Assembly (NCBI GenBank): GCA_013995675.1 | Contig: VWRR01000016.1 | Span: 248,001 to 312,000 of the forward strand | Direction: 5' to 3' | DNA: 64,000 nucleotides | DNA from: Cyanidiococcus yangmingshanensis | Taxonomy: Eukaryota > Rhodophyta > Bangiophyceae > Cyanidiales > Cyanidiaceae | Shown here: positions 28,328 through 38,460 of the stretch, in pieces | Layout of the letters: each line of letters starts with the position of its first letter | Numbering within the stretch: position 1 is the stretch's first letter | Position numbers and translations under genes: made by a program | Notes under the pieces: model-generated | Seen by the model: the letters and a program-made list of their open reading frames with translations, nothing else | Database searches by the model: none | What the model was told of the DNA's origin: nothing

Positions 28328-29440
28328 CTATGTTGTTTGCTCCCTGCCTTTGCTGCCGTTCTGACGAATCCATGGTTGTAAGGCTGAGAGCACCACATAG
28401 AGTGCCTCCTCGGTCCGTATCGTGCGACTGCCCTGATCAGGGCAGGCATTCACATAGGCGTCGAAGAGCTTGCGCACTTCTGTACCGCCGTAGCTCGCCT
28501 CTAAGCCGTGGACGCCACCGAATACAACCAAGAGTTTGTGGAAGCCGCCAGGCGGCACAATCGAAGATGCTGAGCAGCCCTGCCCACCTGTATTCCGTTC
28601 CATGGATAAGTGTGGACACGTCGATGGCCACAGCGTCGCACATAGGTCTGTACCGTGCTCACTGGTCCCGATCTTCACATCAGCGTTGCTCATGGAGAGT
28701 GCTTGCACCAGATTCGGCGCGAGCCGCACCCCATACCCCCAATATAGACCACAATGTTCTCGTGGTTCGTCTCGAGATACAACAACAGCATGTGACCATT
28801 TCCAACCGGGTGAAGATTTCTGCTGCAACTCGATAGCCCGCTTTCGTTTGCGTTTGGGTGGCCCTTCTGCAAGTTCATCCGCTGAGCGTCTCAAGTTCTC
28901 AAATCGCACCGTGATGCGTTGGCCAACCGTCAGAGGTACGCTGGACTCGACCTCAATAGGCGTATCCCAGCCGACGTGAACATATCGGCTGCGTATCGCC
29001 ACGGCATCGCGCCCTGATGCAACACTGAGCTGAGAACTGGGCACAACGACGCCTTCACGGTACGGAATACCTTCATGTTTCCTGGGATGATGAGGTGTAT
29101 CCAGTGGATTCAAAAGCCCTGCAAACTGCAGCTCCGGGGCGCGCGGAAACAGATGCTGCCGAAGGTATTGGGGGCACTCGAGATACTGCAAAAGACGTCC
29201 CAACAGCGAGTCATACTCTGACGACGACGCACTATTCCTTACCCGCTCCGCGAAGATGATCACCTCGTCAACCTGGAAGATGGCTAGCGCCCGCGCGATT
29301 TGTCCCGCCAGATATGTTTGCAAAGCTGCGGATTGTGCATTGGCGAGAATGGAGCCTGGGATGGCCACCGCGAGTGACCACGTACGTCCTCGGCGTGTCG
29401 TCGCAACTGTGCCGGTCCCTCCAGCCATTCTCTCTTGCAT
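28328..29440 (-). CDS. SPOUT-domain RNA methyltransferase (SPOUT1/C9orf114-like)
   Basis: A 370-residue SPOUT-superfamily protein of the SPOUT1 (CENP-32, C9orf114) type, a conserved eukaryotic/archaeal putative RNA methyltransferase. Visible blocks: SLAVAIPGSILANAQS near the start, AGQIARALAIFQVDEVIIF, LGRLLQYLECPQYLRQHLFP with ELQFAGLLNPLDTPHHPR, and GIPYREGVVV. An OB-like insert follows (VHVGWDTPIEVESSVPLTV) and then the knotted C-terminal part (HCGLYWGYGVRLAPNL, VVFGGVHGLEASY). The last segment contains the SAM-binding G-loop of the knot. Two ATGs, 29440 and 29428, are possible. The frame is intact. Confidence 0.82.
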   Translation of the reverse strand: MQERMAGGTGTVATTRRGRTWSLAVAIPGSILANAQSAALQTYLAGQIARALAIFQVDEVIIFAERVRNSASSSEYDSLLGRLLQYLECPQYLRQHLFPRAPELQFAGLLNPLDTPHHPRKHEGIPYREGVVVPSSQLSVASGRDAVAIRSRYVHVGWDTPIEVESSVPLTVGQRITVRFENLRRSADELAEGPPKRKRKRAIELQQKSSPGWKWSHAVVVSRDEPREHCGLYWGYGVRLAPNLVQALSMSNADVKIGTSEHGTDLCATLWPSTCPHLSMERNTGGQGCSASSIVPPGGFHKLLVVFGGVHGLEASYGGTEVRKLFDAYVNACPDQGSRTIRTEEALYVVLSALQPWIRQNGSKGREQTT

Positions 29441-29469
29441 AACATGAAAACGAACGTGCAAACGCCTAG

Positions 29470-29685
29470 CTAGGACGTAGCCATGGTGACACCAGTCTTG
29501 AAGGCCAACTCCAGGACCGAATCGAACAACTCAGGACCTCTGCTGCAGCACGACCGCGTCGCCTGCAACGCACCAAGGCTATCGAGCCGGCCATGACCTG
29601 GGATGATGTCCTCGGCAGGTTGCGTGGCGGACACTCGGCCTCCTGCCGAGCAGGTCTTTGCCGCAGGGAGCGGGGAAGATCGCAT
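29470..29685 (-). CDS. Possible 71-residue small protein
   Basis: An ATG at 29685 opens a frame ending 30 bases before the SPOUT1-like start. The sequence (SAGGRVSATQPAEDII, GPELFDSVLELAFKTGV) has a plausible C-terminal helix but matches nothing I know. It may be an upstream open frame of the SPOUT1-like transcript. Confidence 0.2.
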   Translation of the reverse strand: MRSSPLPAAKTCSAGGRVSATQPAEDIIPGHGRLDSLGALQATRSCCSRGPELFDSVLELAFKTGVTMATS

Positions 29686-30430
29686 TTTTGAAAAGCGATC
29701 GTGTTTTTGATGAGCGAAATCTCTCCTCGAGTACGACGGGCACGATTTATGAGCAGGGTCGTCCTTAAATCAAGCCGCATCTATTCAACCTCATTCGCTG
29801 GCATAATATTTGCCCTATGAATCGGACGACCTACGAACGAGGATAGCACGCGAAGCGGCACGAGCATGACTCGAGTCATGTCCCTGGCCCCGCTCAGAGC
29901 TCATAAACTCCAAGATGCATTCAATTCGGCCAAGTCTGATTGAAAGAAGATTTGCACTGATCATGGATTGGTCGCCGCTTGCAGTACTCGGCAAGGTGCG
30001 AGCGAAGACGAAGCAACGAGATCGATACGAATGTGCCATCAAAGACAAGACCGTATGTTTCAATTCGGTTCAAGCTGTTCAAATCATCCGAAACTGCGAG
30101 CCTCTGAAAAGATCTCGTACCGCAAGCGGTTGGCAAATGGTCCCAGAGGATCGGATTCGTCGATGCCGCGCTGTTGCAGCGGGAATGCGCAGCGCATTCG
30201 CAGAGCGGTTGTCGAGCAGCACCAGATTCTATTTTTCGTGCATTTGGAACGCTGCATCCTTGTGCTGCGATGCCATTCTTTTTCGAAGCACTGAAACGTG
30301 GAGCAGAACGATGACGCTTCTCATGAGCATGTACACGCGCTTTGTATCAGGGAATTCATTTCCACGACTTGGATGAAGAAAAATAGACAGAGGCTCCCTC
30401 GAACGTCAGCAGGCCTGAACATTGACGAGA
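29686..30430. other. Intergenic, no supported gene
   Basis: Open frames here run on both strands and contain no recognisable motif. Moderately AT-rich compared with the coding neighbours. Confidence 0.3.
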
Positions 30431-30833
30431 CTAGGAGATAATGAAGGCCTCTGATGACGTTGGCATCCTGGATTTGAATCGTTGAAATTGTGCCTCCTGA
30501 TCATGTCCTTCGAGGCTCATCTCGCGGCTGCGACTTGAAGGATAGGTTCGACAACTGCTGACCCAGCATCCATTCCAGCGGAAAGAACTCGATCGAGAAC
30601 GAGATGCGCTCTCGAAAGAAAACCGCTTCACCGCCGAAATCCTTCTCGGCATGATTGTTATCGACGAAAATCTTGTTCCGATGGATCGGTTCATTCGGTT
30701 GCTGAGGACTAGCCGATCGATTCATCACCCTGATTAGCGTAGCTTGCTTGGATCCAATCAGTGCTGGTCCATGAAGGCGCTCGCCAAAAAGAGCAGAATC
30801 TTTCGTCAAGCAAGCTTCGACGCGCGCGCTCAA
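30431..30833 (-). CDS. Small unidentified protein, probably frame-broken
   Basis: The minus-strand frame from 30833 gives TKDSALFGERLHGPALIGSK, IHRNKIFVDNNHAEKDFGGE and FSIEFFPLEWMLGQQLSNLS, which look like real protein. It stops at 30501. One base on, the next frame continues with EMSLEGHDQEAQFQRFKSR to a TAG at 30431. There is no ATG at the 5' end of the first piece; a start may be the ATG at about 30840 in a third frame, or 30725. No family recognised. Confidence 0.3.
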
Positions 30834-31484
30834 TAGTCATGGCGACAAATGGTACGCATTGGACTCGGATTATCGAGCATGGTCGGTGCAGGAGACCCGT
30901 TTCACAGGGAGGACGGGCGAGACGACACTGGATTCGCTTGCGCAACACCGTCGAGTCTTGGCGTTCACCGAAACATCTCTGGTCAGCGGCCAAGTTATGC
31001 TCTTCATGACCAGCGACGCGACTTCGCGGGCAATCATACGATACTCACGCTCAAGGCGCATCGACAGCTTTACAGACTTTAGTGTAAATATCTTCCAATA
31101 TTCTCTAGATTCCGCCTCCGATTGGTCCGACTGGGACGATCACTCATTCTAGTTTATATTCTATTTTAGAATCACGTATTCCGGCCATTGCGACCGATTT
31201 TTCATGAAACTCAAGAGACAAGTTTGATAACGTTTTGGGCGCGCTCGTGCGTCGCACCCAGAGGCACCGCTGCGTGCAGTCCGCGCGCAACACCAGGAAG
31301 AACCGGTTGCGTACACGCAAATCACTTTTGGTTCCGGCGACAACCCCAGATCCGCCACCATATACGAGCCAAAAGCAGACCCTCGTATCTTCTTTAATGC
31401 CGAACGGCCCAGAAACCTCAACGCGGCTGCAGAGCGGGTCAGCGTTCACGCCGCTGAGGTTACAGACGCGCCGTCCGACCCGTC

Positions 31485-31926
31485 TCACCAGAGACCGCAC
31501 AGGCCCAGACAACACTCAAAAGTTAGCGCTGCACATAAGCCAATGGCCAAGCCTTCGCAGCACGCGTAGAGACAGCCATGCGCGAGCTGTTGATTCGGGT
31601 CTGCATTCGGGTCCACGTACCGTCCGCTGAGCACCCGAGTACGCCCGATTCGCATAGTAGTAGTGTCGGGAAGTACCATCCGGCAACGCTTCGCTATACG
31701 CATACGAATAATTCGGTGGCGGTGGCGGCGGCGGCGCCCCCGCTGGACTGTACGCATAGGCGACCCCGTTCTGAGTCGGCGGCGGCGCTGGCGGTGGCAC
31801 CGTGCCCGACTGGTACTGGTACACGCCGCTCGAGGACGCAGCCGGTGGCGGCGGTGCGTACCCATCACCCTGGTACGGCTCGTACACGTACTGAGGCACG
31901 TCGCCACCTTTCTTGCTCATCTTCAC
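31485..31926 (-). CDS. Proline/tyrosine-rich CYSTM-like membrane protein, frame-broken
   Basis: Begins MKMSKKGGDVPQYVYEPYQG, then alternating proline runs and Tyr-Ala blocks (APPPPPPPNYSYAYSEALPD). In the frame one base on, the C-terminus reads DPNQQLAHGCLYACCEGLAI then GLCAALTFECCLGLCGLW and stops at 31485. This is a cysteine-rich hydrophobic tail of the CYSTM type, a family of small stress-related membrane proteins. In the first frame the same DNA gives an arginine-rich tail without hydrophobicity. One surplus base between about 31612 and 31640 accounts for it. Likely a tail-anchored plasma-membrane or endomembrane protein; function unknown. Confidence 0.55.
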
Positions 31927-33185
31927 ACTGCTTTGAAGGTTCCGCTAGTTTTACAATATCGTTTCCGTACGCCACCGCAGACACGCACGCGCGCTTCGTC
32001 GACACGCATCGACACAGCGGGACGATCCGCCGGTCGGACACGCATCCCTCGGCCCGGCGCTGGCGATCCGTCTACCACGCGACGACGTGTGCACGGCGAC
32101 ACGCGCTCGACGCGTGCGTGTCCATCGGTTCGGTTCGTCTGCAGGTGCGTCACGCATGCATCAAGGCCGAGCGGCTGCAGGCGGTGGCCAAGGATCGGGC
32201 GGCGCGCATCAACGATTCACGGGTTGGCGGGGCGGGGCCTCGGTTGCCACCATCGAGATCATGCTGGGTTCGACTGAGGCCCCGCCCCGCCCCAACAAGC
32301 GCGTCTCGTCTGAATGGACATACTCGTTGAATGCATGATCGATGAGCGTCTGGGGTGATTGGTGACGGCCGTACCATCCATCGGTATCGATATCGACGTA
32401 TGTAAATGTAGGCGACAAGCGTTCCTCCTCTTGCAACGGGGGGTTCTAAACCGATAGGTGACTCCTCAGCGCGTCGCGTGGGCCGCCATCCGATGCTGTG
32501 CCAAACTCGTCCATAGCCTGTCTGGAGCTGGGGACCAGTGTTCGGCCCTGAGGATGTCGATCTGCGTGCGGCGGTGCTCGACGCTGGGCTCTCGATCGGG
32601 CTGGACGCGTCGCAAGGGGTCCTAGTTCCAAGTGTATACAGAGCAAGTCAGTGAGGATGATGGTGCTTCGATGCAGAATTTTGTGGAGTGCTTTTCTTCG
32701 GTCGGTGTTGCCTTGGATTGTAGCTCGTCTGGAATACGCTTGCCTGTCTGTCTGCCGCCTGCTCTTCGGGATTATCGATAGGCGCCTCCAGCGGCGCGAT
32801 GGCACGTAGATGCTTCGAATGGTCATAAAAGGGTGTTATAGGTCTGAGTCTCTAGGCGCTTTCCCAGGAGTATTCAGAGGCGTCAAGGATGATGGACTGA
32901 TCTGGTCAACAGGGAGAGGTTCAATGGATATGCATAAAAATGCAAGCATGCATAGCATCCGACCAAGTCACATGCTTCTTGACGCGGCATCCGTTTGTTC
33001 GTCTTGTGTTCTACAAATTGGTGGTGTCCTCGGCAGAGCATCTGCAGCCAGCGCGAGAATACCGAGCGAAAGCTCTTGCAACGCCGCGCTGTTGTTGTTA
33101 TTGTTAGCGATAACAAAATACGGGCATTTGGTTGCTAGGTTTGCCTTGCAAACGCTCTTTGGGGAATCGCCCAGGAACACCGCTC
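31927..33185. other. Ambiguous region between CYSTM-like and metalloproteinase genes
   Basis: Minus-strand 32436-32209 (SPTFTYVDIDTDGWYGRHQ, HAFNEYVHSDETRLLGRGGA) and plus-strand 32550-32779 (EDVDLRAAVLDAGLSIGLDA, then one base on MQNFVECFSSVGVALDCSSS and PPALRDYR) both look coding. The first lacks an ATG: upstream, in frame, is a TAG at 32446. No family recognised for either. A strong GC-rich inverted repeat lies inside (32228-32289). Confidence 0.25.
32228..32289. repeat. GC-box inverted repeat (14-bp perfect arms, 34-nt loop)
   Basis: CGGGGCGGGGCCTC at 32228-32241 is followed by its exact complement GAGGCCCCGCCCCG at 32276-32289. The flanks extend the pairing imperfectly to about 21 bases per arm. 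It could fold as a very stable hairpin or serve as a pair of GC-box protein sites. Confidence 0.85.
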
Positions 33186-34781
33186 ATGTTCGAGCAGCGT
33201 GGTTGGCGAGTAGAGAACCTGCGACCCGACGACGCGGTGACGTTCCCTCTGTTACGCATCGTTGGTCGGGTGCCCTTGACAGCCAACTTGGCCGGTATCG
33301 AGGCACGCGTGCTAAACGCTGCGCCCGGAAGTCTCGCTAGTGAGCTTCAGAGGCCTCTCTGGCCTGTGAATAGTAGTACAAGGTGTTTTGTGGCGCTCGT
33401 TTGGCTTCAGCCCGGAGTGAATCAGGTTGCGTTGGCAGCCACAGGCAGCTCGCCAACGGTGCTCTTCTCTGTCCATTACTTGGCACTACCGTGGGACTAT
33501 GCCGTACGAGCAGTCTACGTGATACCCAGCGATGCTGTGGACGAGCGCTTTCAGGCCCCGGAAGACGAACCAAGTGCTGTAACGAGTGCGGTATGCCGTT
33601 TCGCGATGGCGTTACGGCTTATGCAGACTGCCGCTGGTGAACTGCTTTTCCAACAGGGTCTGGGCCGCTCGAGCTTCTGTGTGGAGCGAATGGAGGATGC
33701 CTGTGCGTGTCCGCTACCAGCACACCAGGAGCAGCTTCATTGCGTCTACGAGGTTCCCGTGCATGTGAGACGCCTGTCTCGGACGCGTGCGGAACTGCAT
33801 GCGATGACCGGCGATGCTCTCTGGGGGTACATCGCTCAGGAGCTCTCTAGTATTCCCGACCGAGATCAACGAATCGATGTGGTTGTCATGTCCTTTACCT
33901 GGAAAAACCCAAACACTGGAGAGGTCTATGGGCACACGGCTCTGGGTGGTGGTTTTTTGGCTCTTTTCGGCTCTAGCGGTATGTATTCATGGCCGCAGAA
34001 CCTGACTGAAGTGCCCAAACGCTTCAGTGACCGTCGTCGGGTTGATGGGGAACGATTCTTCGATGACAGCGCAGGACGTGGCGAACGGTGGGCGCTTGCT
34101 GCCACCAGCATTGGAGCAATGCTCCACGAACTCGGTCACTGTCTGTCGCTGCCGCATCCGTGTCAAGGCGGGGGCATCATGGCTCGTGGCTTTGACTACT
34201 TTTATCGTCTGTTCACCGTTCATGATGTATTTCCGGAGCATAATGGACATGAGCCATATTGGGATCGTAGCGCAGCCTGTCGACTACATTTTCATCCCTA
34301 TTTTGTGGGTGCGCTGGCAGTCGTCGGAAACCCAGTGCCGAGCGGCGTGCCGGTGCCGGTGGCATCTCCAACTCCAGCGATACACACCGGCAGTGCTGCG
34401 ACCGATGGCCCTGGTACGTACGAGCAGTACGCGAATCTAGTTCGCCTGCTCCCAGTGACGAACGGTGCTGCTGCAAAAGCGCGACCCGACCATCCGTTGC
34501 ATGCTTCAGATCGATTGCCACGGGTAATATTAGACTCGAACGGTTTGGTTCATATCTGGGCAGCGAATGGCATTGGCCATATCGGGTACTACATAGACGG
34601 CGACGTTGCGGCGCATGATGAGTTCATCGACAGTGCACGTCCAGTGGAGCACTTCGAGATCGCTCTGCATGAGATATGCCACCGTTGCCATGTGAGCAAG
34701 CCAACATCAACATTACGCATTAGTTGCATCGATCACTTGGGTCAAATGGACGATCAGTTCGAACACAAGGTGGTTAAATAG
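33186..34781 (+). CDS. Zinc metalloproteinase of the YIL108W type
   Basis: A 531-residue putative metalloprotease resembling fungal YIL108W-type proteins. From the ATG at 33186 an N-terminal beta-rich part (FPLLRIVGRVPLTANLAG, VNQVALAATGSS) is followed by the protease region: RIDVVVMSFTWKNPNTGEVY, GHTALGGGFLALFGS, and the zinc motif MLHELGHCLSLPHP (HExxHxxxxxH, about residue 315). A conserved GGGIMARGFDYFYRLF block follows. The C-terminal third (HLHFHPYF, VHIWAANGIGHIGYYIDG) is a jelly-roll-like module. A cytosolic soluble enzyme is likely; the substrate is unknown. The frame is intact. Confidence 0.75.
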   Translation: MFEQRGWRVENLRPDDAVTFPLLRIVGRVPLTANLAGIEARVLNAAPGSLASELQRPLWPVNSSTRCFVALVWLQPGVNQVALAATGSSPTVLFSVHYLALPWDYAVRAVYVIPSDAVDERFQAPEDEPSAVTSAVCRFAMALRLMQTAAGELLFQQGLGRSSFCVERMEDACACPLPAHQEQLHCVYEVPVHVRRLSRTRAELHAMTGDALWGYIAQELSSIPDRDQRIDVVVMSFTWKNPNTGEVYGHTALGGGFLALFGSSGMYSWPQNLTEVPKRFSDRRRVDGERFFDDSAGRGERWALAATSIGAMLHELGHCLSLPHPCQGGGIMARGFDYFYRLFTVHDVFPEHNGHEPYWDRSAACRLHFHPYFVGALAVVGNPVPSGVPVPVASPTPAIHTGSAATDGPGTYEQYANLVRLLPVTNGAAAKARPDHPLHASDRLPRVILDSNGLVHIWAANGIGHIGYYIDGDVAAHDEFIDSARPVEHFEIALHEICHRCHVSKPTSTLRISCIDHLGQMDDQFEHKVVK

Positions 34782-35640
34782 CAACAATGATGGAGCAGGC
34801 GACGAAGCCGATATCTCGATCGAGGCGTCGAGGGAATCGGAGTGCGGGAAGCCAGCGACGAGTACCGCGTGCATATTCAGGCTTGTTCGCGTACCGAGTG
34901 CAGTCCTGTGACACACAGGAGCGCATCAGAGCTAGTAGAGGCAGAGCTTGTCTCCAAGTCCGCACTCAACACTGTCCGATGCGCTTCTGTAAAGATGGAG
35001 CCCGCCAGAATGCCGTGTTGATTCGAGCATTCCAGACGTCCAAGGATCGGGAACAGGCGACCATTTTCTCTCCGATCCTTGCTTCTGATAGAAGCCAGCA
35101 GATTGTGTAGAAATCAGGAGTGATTTCCAGGAATGGCCGAAACCATCATATTCGAGAGAAGGGATGGAAGTGCTCGACCGATGCTGAACAGTACAAATCG
35201 TGATCGAAAAGATCGATCGATGAGGTTTGCAGTTCATGTCCCTGCGAAGCACTCTGGTTCGAAATGCCGTTTTGTTTGAACGACGAGACCAACGCTGGTC
35301 GTAGTCACAACGACCATGGTCAGCGTGTGATGAACGACAGCACAGAGGCAGCCTGCGCGGTTCGTCCGTCCTGTCGATCAGGAATGTATCTGAACTGGTG
35401 TTTTTAGGCCCTGATTCGTATCACGCTCGAGCGCCATAATAGGAGGTGTGCATACAACGTCGGATCAATGCAACGGATTCATGAAGTTTGCGTTCAAGCA
35501 GCCTGCATATGGAGTTGCTCGCGCGACGAGCGACTCGTCACCTAGGCGAACCGTCACCCCTCCTCCTACGGATGGGGCTCGCTACCCGATCAGTGCAACA
35601 GCTTGCGTGTGTTCTTAGCCTGGAATGAATTCTTTCACGA
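34782..35640. other. Convergent intergenic region, nothing recognised
   Basis: Between the stops of the metalloproteinase (plus) and the ATP sulfurylase (minus). No frame with protein-like features and no RNA gene found by eye. Confidence 0.35.
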
Positions 35641-37030
35641 TCACCCGGATTCGCTGCCCTCCCGCTTCCGTGCGTAATAGTCTTGAAGTACTTTCCAGGC
35701 CTTGGCACCCATAAATCCATCGGGAGGTGACTCACCGCGCGCTGCATAGGCACGCATCTTTGTTCCAGATATGAAGAGAAAGTCATCCGCTCTTGCTGGA
35801 TCAAAAAAGGCCATCTTGCCAATCTGCTTATCGTATGCTGCCACCCGAAACGGTAGAATCTCGAGCCGCTCCAATCCCGGTGCACTCAGGAGAACTTTCT
35901 TACCATGCCACGGATCGTACATATCGCGGTCGCCTTCGGGGTGTTTGACACCTGCCGGATCGCGTCCCACGATGTAGAACTGACACCCCGCATTCATTCG
36001 TGCTTTGGCGTGCCACTGAACTTCGGTCGGGCCCGCGTACATCATCGGACTGGGGAAGATCCCCAGCATGGTCGAATCTGGATCCAGGATGCCCTCCGCA
36101 ATCACTTCCTGATTCTGGAGAATTCGTTCGCGAAGAGGTACGTCATCGGCTTTGACGCGGCCACCGATCTGATGTACCAGGAGGACTGGGTTGCGGTAGC
36201 CGCGTCGCAACAGGTCCTCGCGACAGCTCGTCATGAGCAATGCATGACCATTGTGGATTGGATTGCGCAACTGGAATACAAAAACTGCATCGGCGCCCCG
36301 TTTGTGGAACTCGCGACGTAGCTCTCTAGGTGTCAGACGGTAAGCATCCAGACCATCATCGTACTTGATTCGTCGTAGGACTTGTAGATCGCCACCTACG
36401 AGCCAGTTGCCAGCACGATAAATGATCTCCGCATACGGGTGATGCGGATGCGTTGTTCCGAGCTGACGCGCACAGCGTTCCTCCTTGTTGTGGACATAAA
36501 ACTCGGGATTGCGGAGGATTGCCAGCGGCTCATCCGGACGCTCATGCCAGGCAATGGCGAGCGCGCCCCGCCCGCTGGCCTCTACCGCCTGTCGCTGGGC
36601 GTCGTCCACTGCCAGCACAATAGCCACAGACTGGTTGTGCAGCGCACCCTCTGGAGATCGAATGCAGTTGAAGTGCATACACTGGAGATACTCCTCTTCA
36701 CGCATATAGCCACGTAATGGGGATGCCCAACCCTCGCTGAGCACGTGCAGCCACTGCAGATCAGTTTCTTCGGTGAGCACAACTCGCGGCAGCGTGCGCG
36801 CCTCTGACTCGAGTTCAGCATGTAAGTGCCTCTGGCACGATCAGGTCGACAATATCATCCGTGATTCCACTGACTGGCCATCCGGGTACACTTCTCGTAG
36901 ACGTCAGTGGTGCCTCTGACGCACTGGTCATGCGGAGCGAGCGCGAGAAAACGCCCCAGCTCAGACCGCGTCCTCGACCCGGCCTGAACGCACCCCTGCT
37001 CACACTCAGGCTGTTTCTTGTTCTGAACAT
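35641..37030 (-). CDS. ATP sulfurylase with organellar presequence, frame-broken near the N-terminus
   Basis: Sulfate adenylyltransferase, which makes APS from ATP and sulfate at the start of sulfate assimilation. The enzyme body (36806 to 35641) is complete and of plant/animal type: LQWLHVLSEGWASPLRGYMR, FVFQLRNPIHNGHALLM with the QxRNPxHxxH motif, GIFPSPMMYAGPTEVQWHAK, YIVGRDPAGVKHPEGDRD, and ISGTKMRAYAARGE. The ATG at 37030 opens a serine/arginine-rich presequence (MFRTRNSLSVSRGAFRPG) and then DDIVDLIVPEAL, the start of the mature protein, but that frame stops at 36815-36817. One base on, ELESEARTLPRVVLTEE joins the body. One surplus base between about 36815 and 36845 is implied. Without it only the body from an internal start could be made, lacking targeting. 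Confidence 0.85.
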
Positions 37031-38460
37031 TATCTCGGTCTACAGACGTATTGTCATAGTTAAAAGATTTCCGAAAAACCATTGAACGTAAAAGCGTATG
37101 GAAAAGACCTCATTCTTGAAGAACGTTGTTGAAGCGCAACGCGTTACCCGACCGCGAACGGATGGCTGGTGGCCTGCGCCGATGCCGCCGGCGTCCGACA
37201 GGCCACCGACGACCGTTCGACGACTGAGCGGCAGCGATGACGTCCATCACGGTTCGTTCAGGGACGGCTCTAAAACCTTCTGTATGGACTTTTACAACAA
37301 TTCATGTTGTGCGGGATACAAATCTTCTCGAATTATGTGGATTTCTGTTCGTCCAGGGACGAATCTGAACCCTAATGTCCATACCTCTATGACGATCGGA
37401 TTGGGAACAGAGGCCAATCTTCTCGAATTGTGTGGATTCGGATTGCGTACACAAATCAACGCTTCTGCTCCTCCATGAATTATACAGACCCTTTTCGATT
37501 CGCATACCGTTCGGTAACAGGGATATCTCGTGGTTCAAAGCACCAATACGTACCCGTTTTGTACAACGCACCATGTTGTATCGGCTAGGCGACATTTGCA
37601 GGCGCCCTTGATGCGGGATACCATGCTACTCGAATGCACGTGCCCTGGCGTCCTCGAACCCATGCTCCAGTCCAGACGTATGGTGCAGCCAAGATTTCAT
37701 CCAAGGAGACCGTCTTGATATGCATGCAGTCCTTTCTCCAATGTATCCAATCGATTCATTTCGCCTCTGACGCGTATTGGCACCAGCAGTTCACTGCTTC
37801 GCGCGACGAGTCTCATTCAGACCTATCCTCCGCGATCATCGATATAACCCGAGAAGCATCTCCCTCTATCACGGATACCGAAACAAGCCGACCCAGACGC
37901 TTGCAGCCCTCAACACACTTGAACCGCTCATGGACACGCGCAAACCGGTTTCATCGACGTCATCAGTCTCAAACCAACAGCGCAAATTCCCAGGAACGAG
38001 TCTCCCCGGCATCGCCTCGCCGACCATCGGAGTCACCCGCAGGGCGCTCCGGCCGCGCACGAACATCCACCGACGGGACCGGCGTCGGCGATGCGACGAG
38101 CCGTTCCGGCCATCGGCCAGCGCACGTGCCGTTTCGAATCCGTTGAACGACGGCCTCGTATCGCCGAACGCTGCCGTTGTTTGCGTCCCATCGGGGTTCG
38201 CGCCCGCCGCCTCGATCAAGACGACGGCGACGACGATTGCGCCGCATGCACGCGATGTGACGGGTGCGACGGCACGCCTATCGTCACAACGCCGAACAGC
38301 ACGCATGCCGGTGTCACGCCATCGTAACGATCTCGATCGATCATCCGGATGGATGCTGTACGGCTCGAGTAGACTCGTTGCAGCGGAGGTTGCGACGTGA
38401 CGGGACCTGCTTCGGAGCGTGCTTGTGCGTGTGTAGCTGTTCTGGGGACGATAGCGCACG
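37031..38460. other. Intergenic region with direct repeat and doubtful coding signal
   Basis: Plus-strand frames at 37634-38146 and, one base on, 38091-38327 could form a basic Ser/Thr-rich protein ending in a Cys cluster (DDDCAACTRCDGCDG). The first 500 bases of this piece are low-complexity and I do not call a gene. The divergent promoters of ATP sulfurylase and possibly the RING gene lie here. Confidence 0.25.
37321..37439. repeat. Direct repeat, 24-bp unit, spacing 95
   Basis: AATCTTCTCGAATTATGTGG at 37321 recurs at 37416 with one change (A to G), and both are followed by ATT. The repeats lie in non-coding sequence upstream of ATP sulfurylase. Confidence 0.75.

Noticed and set aside
31612-31640. 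Uniform 16-nt mini-introns at the frame breaks
   Set aside because: A 16-nt GT...AG fits at the CYSTM-like and TrmO breaks, but none of that length fits NAF1, RRP7 or the carrier, so it looks like chance.
36823-36829. GTAAGT near the ATP sulfurylase start as a splice donor
   Set aside because: It is on the strand opposite to the gene.
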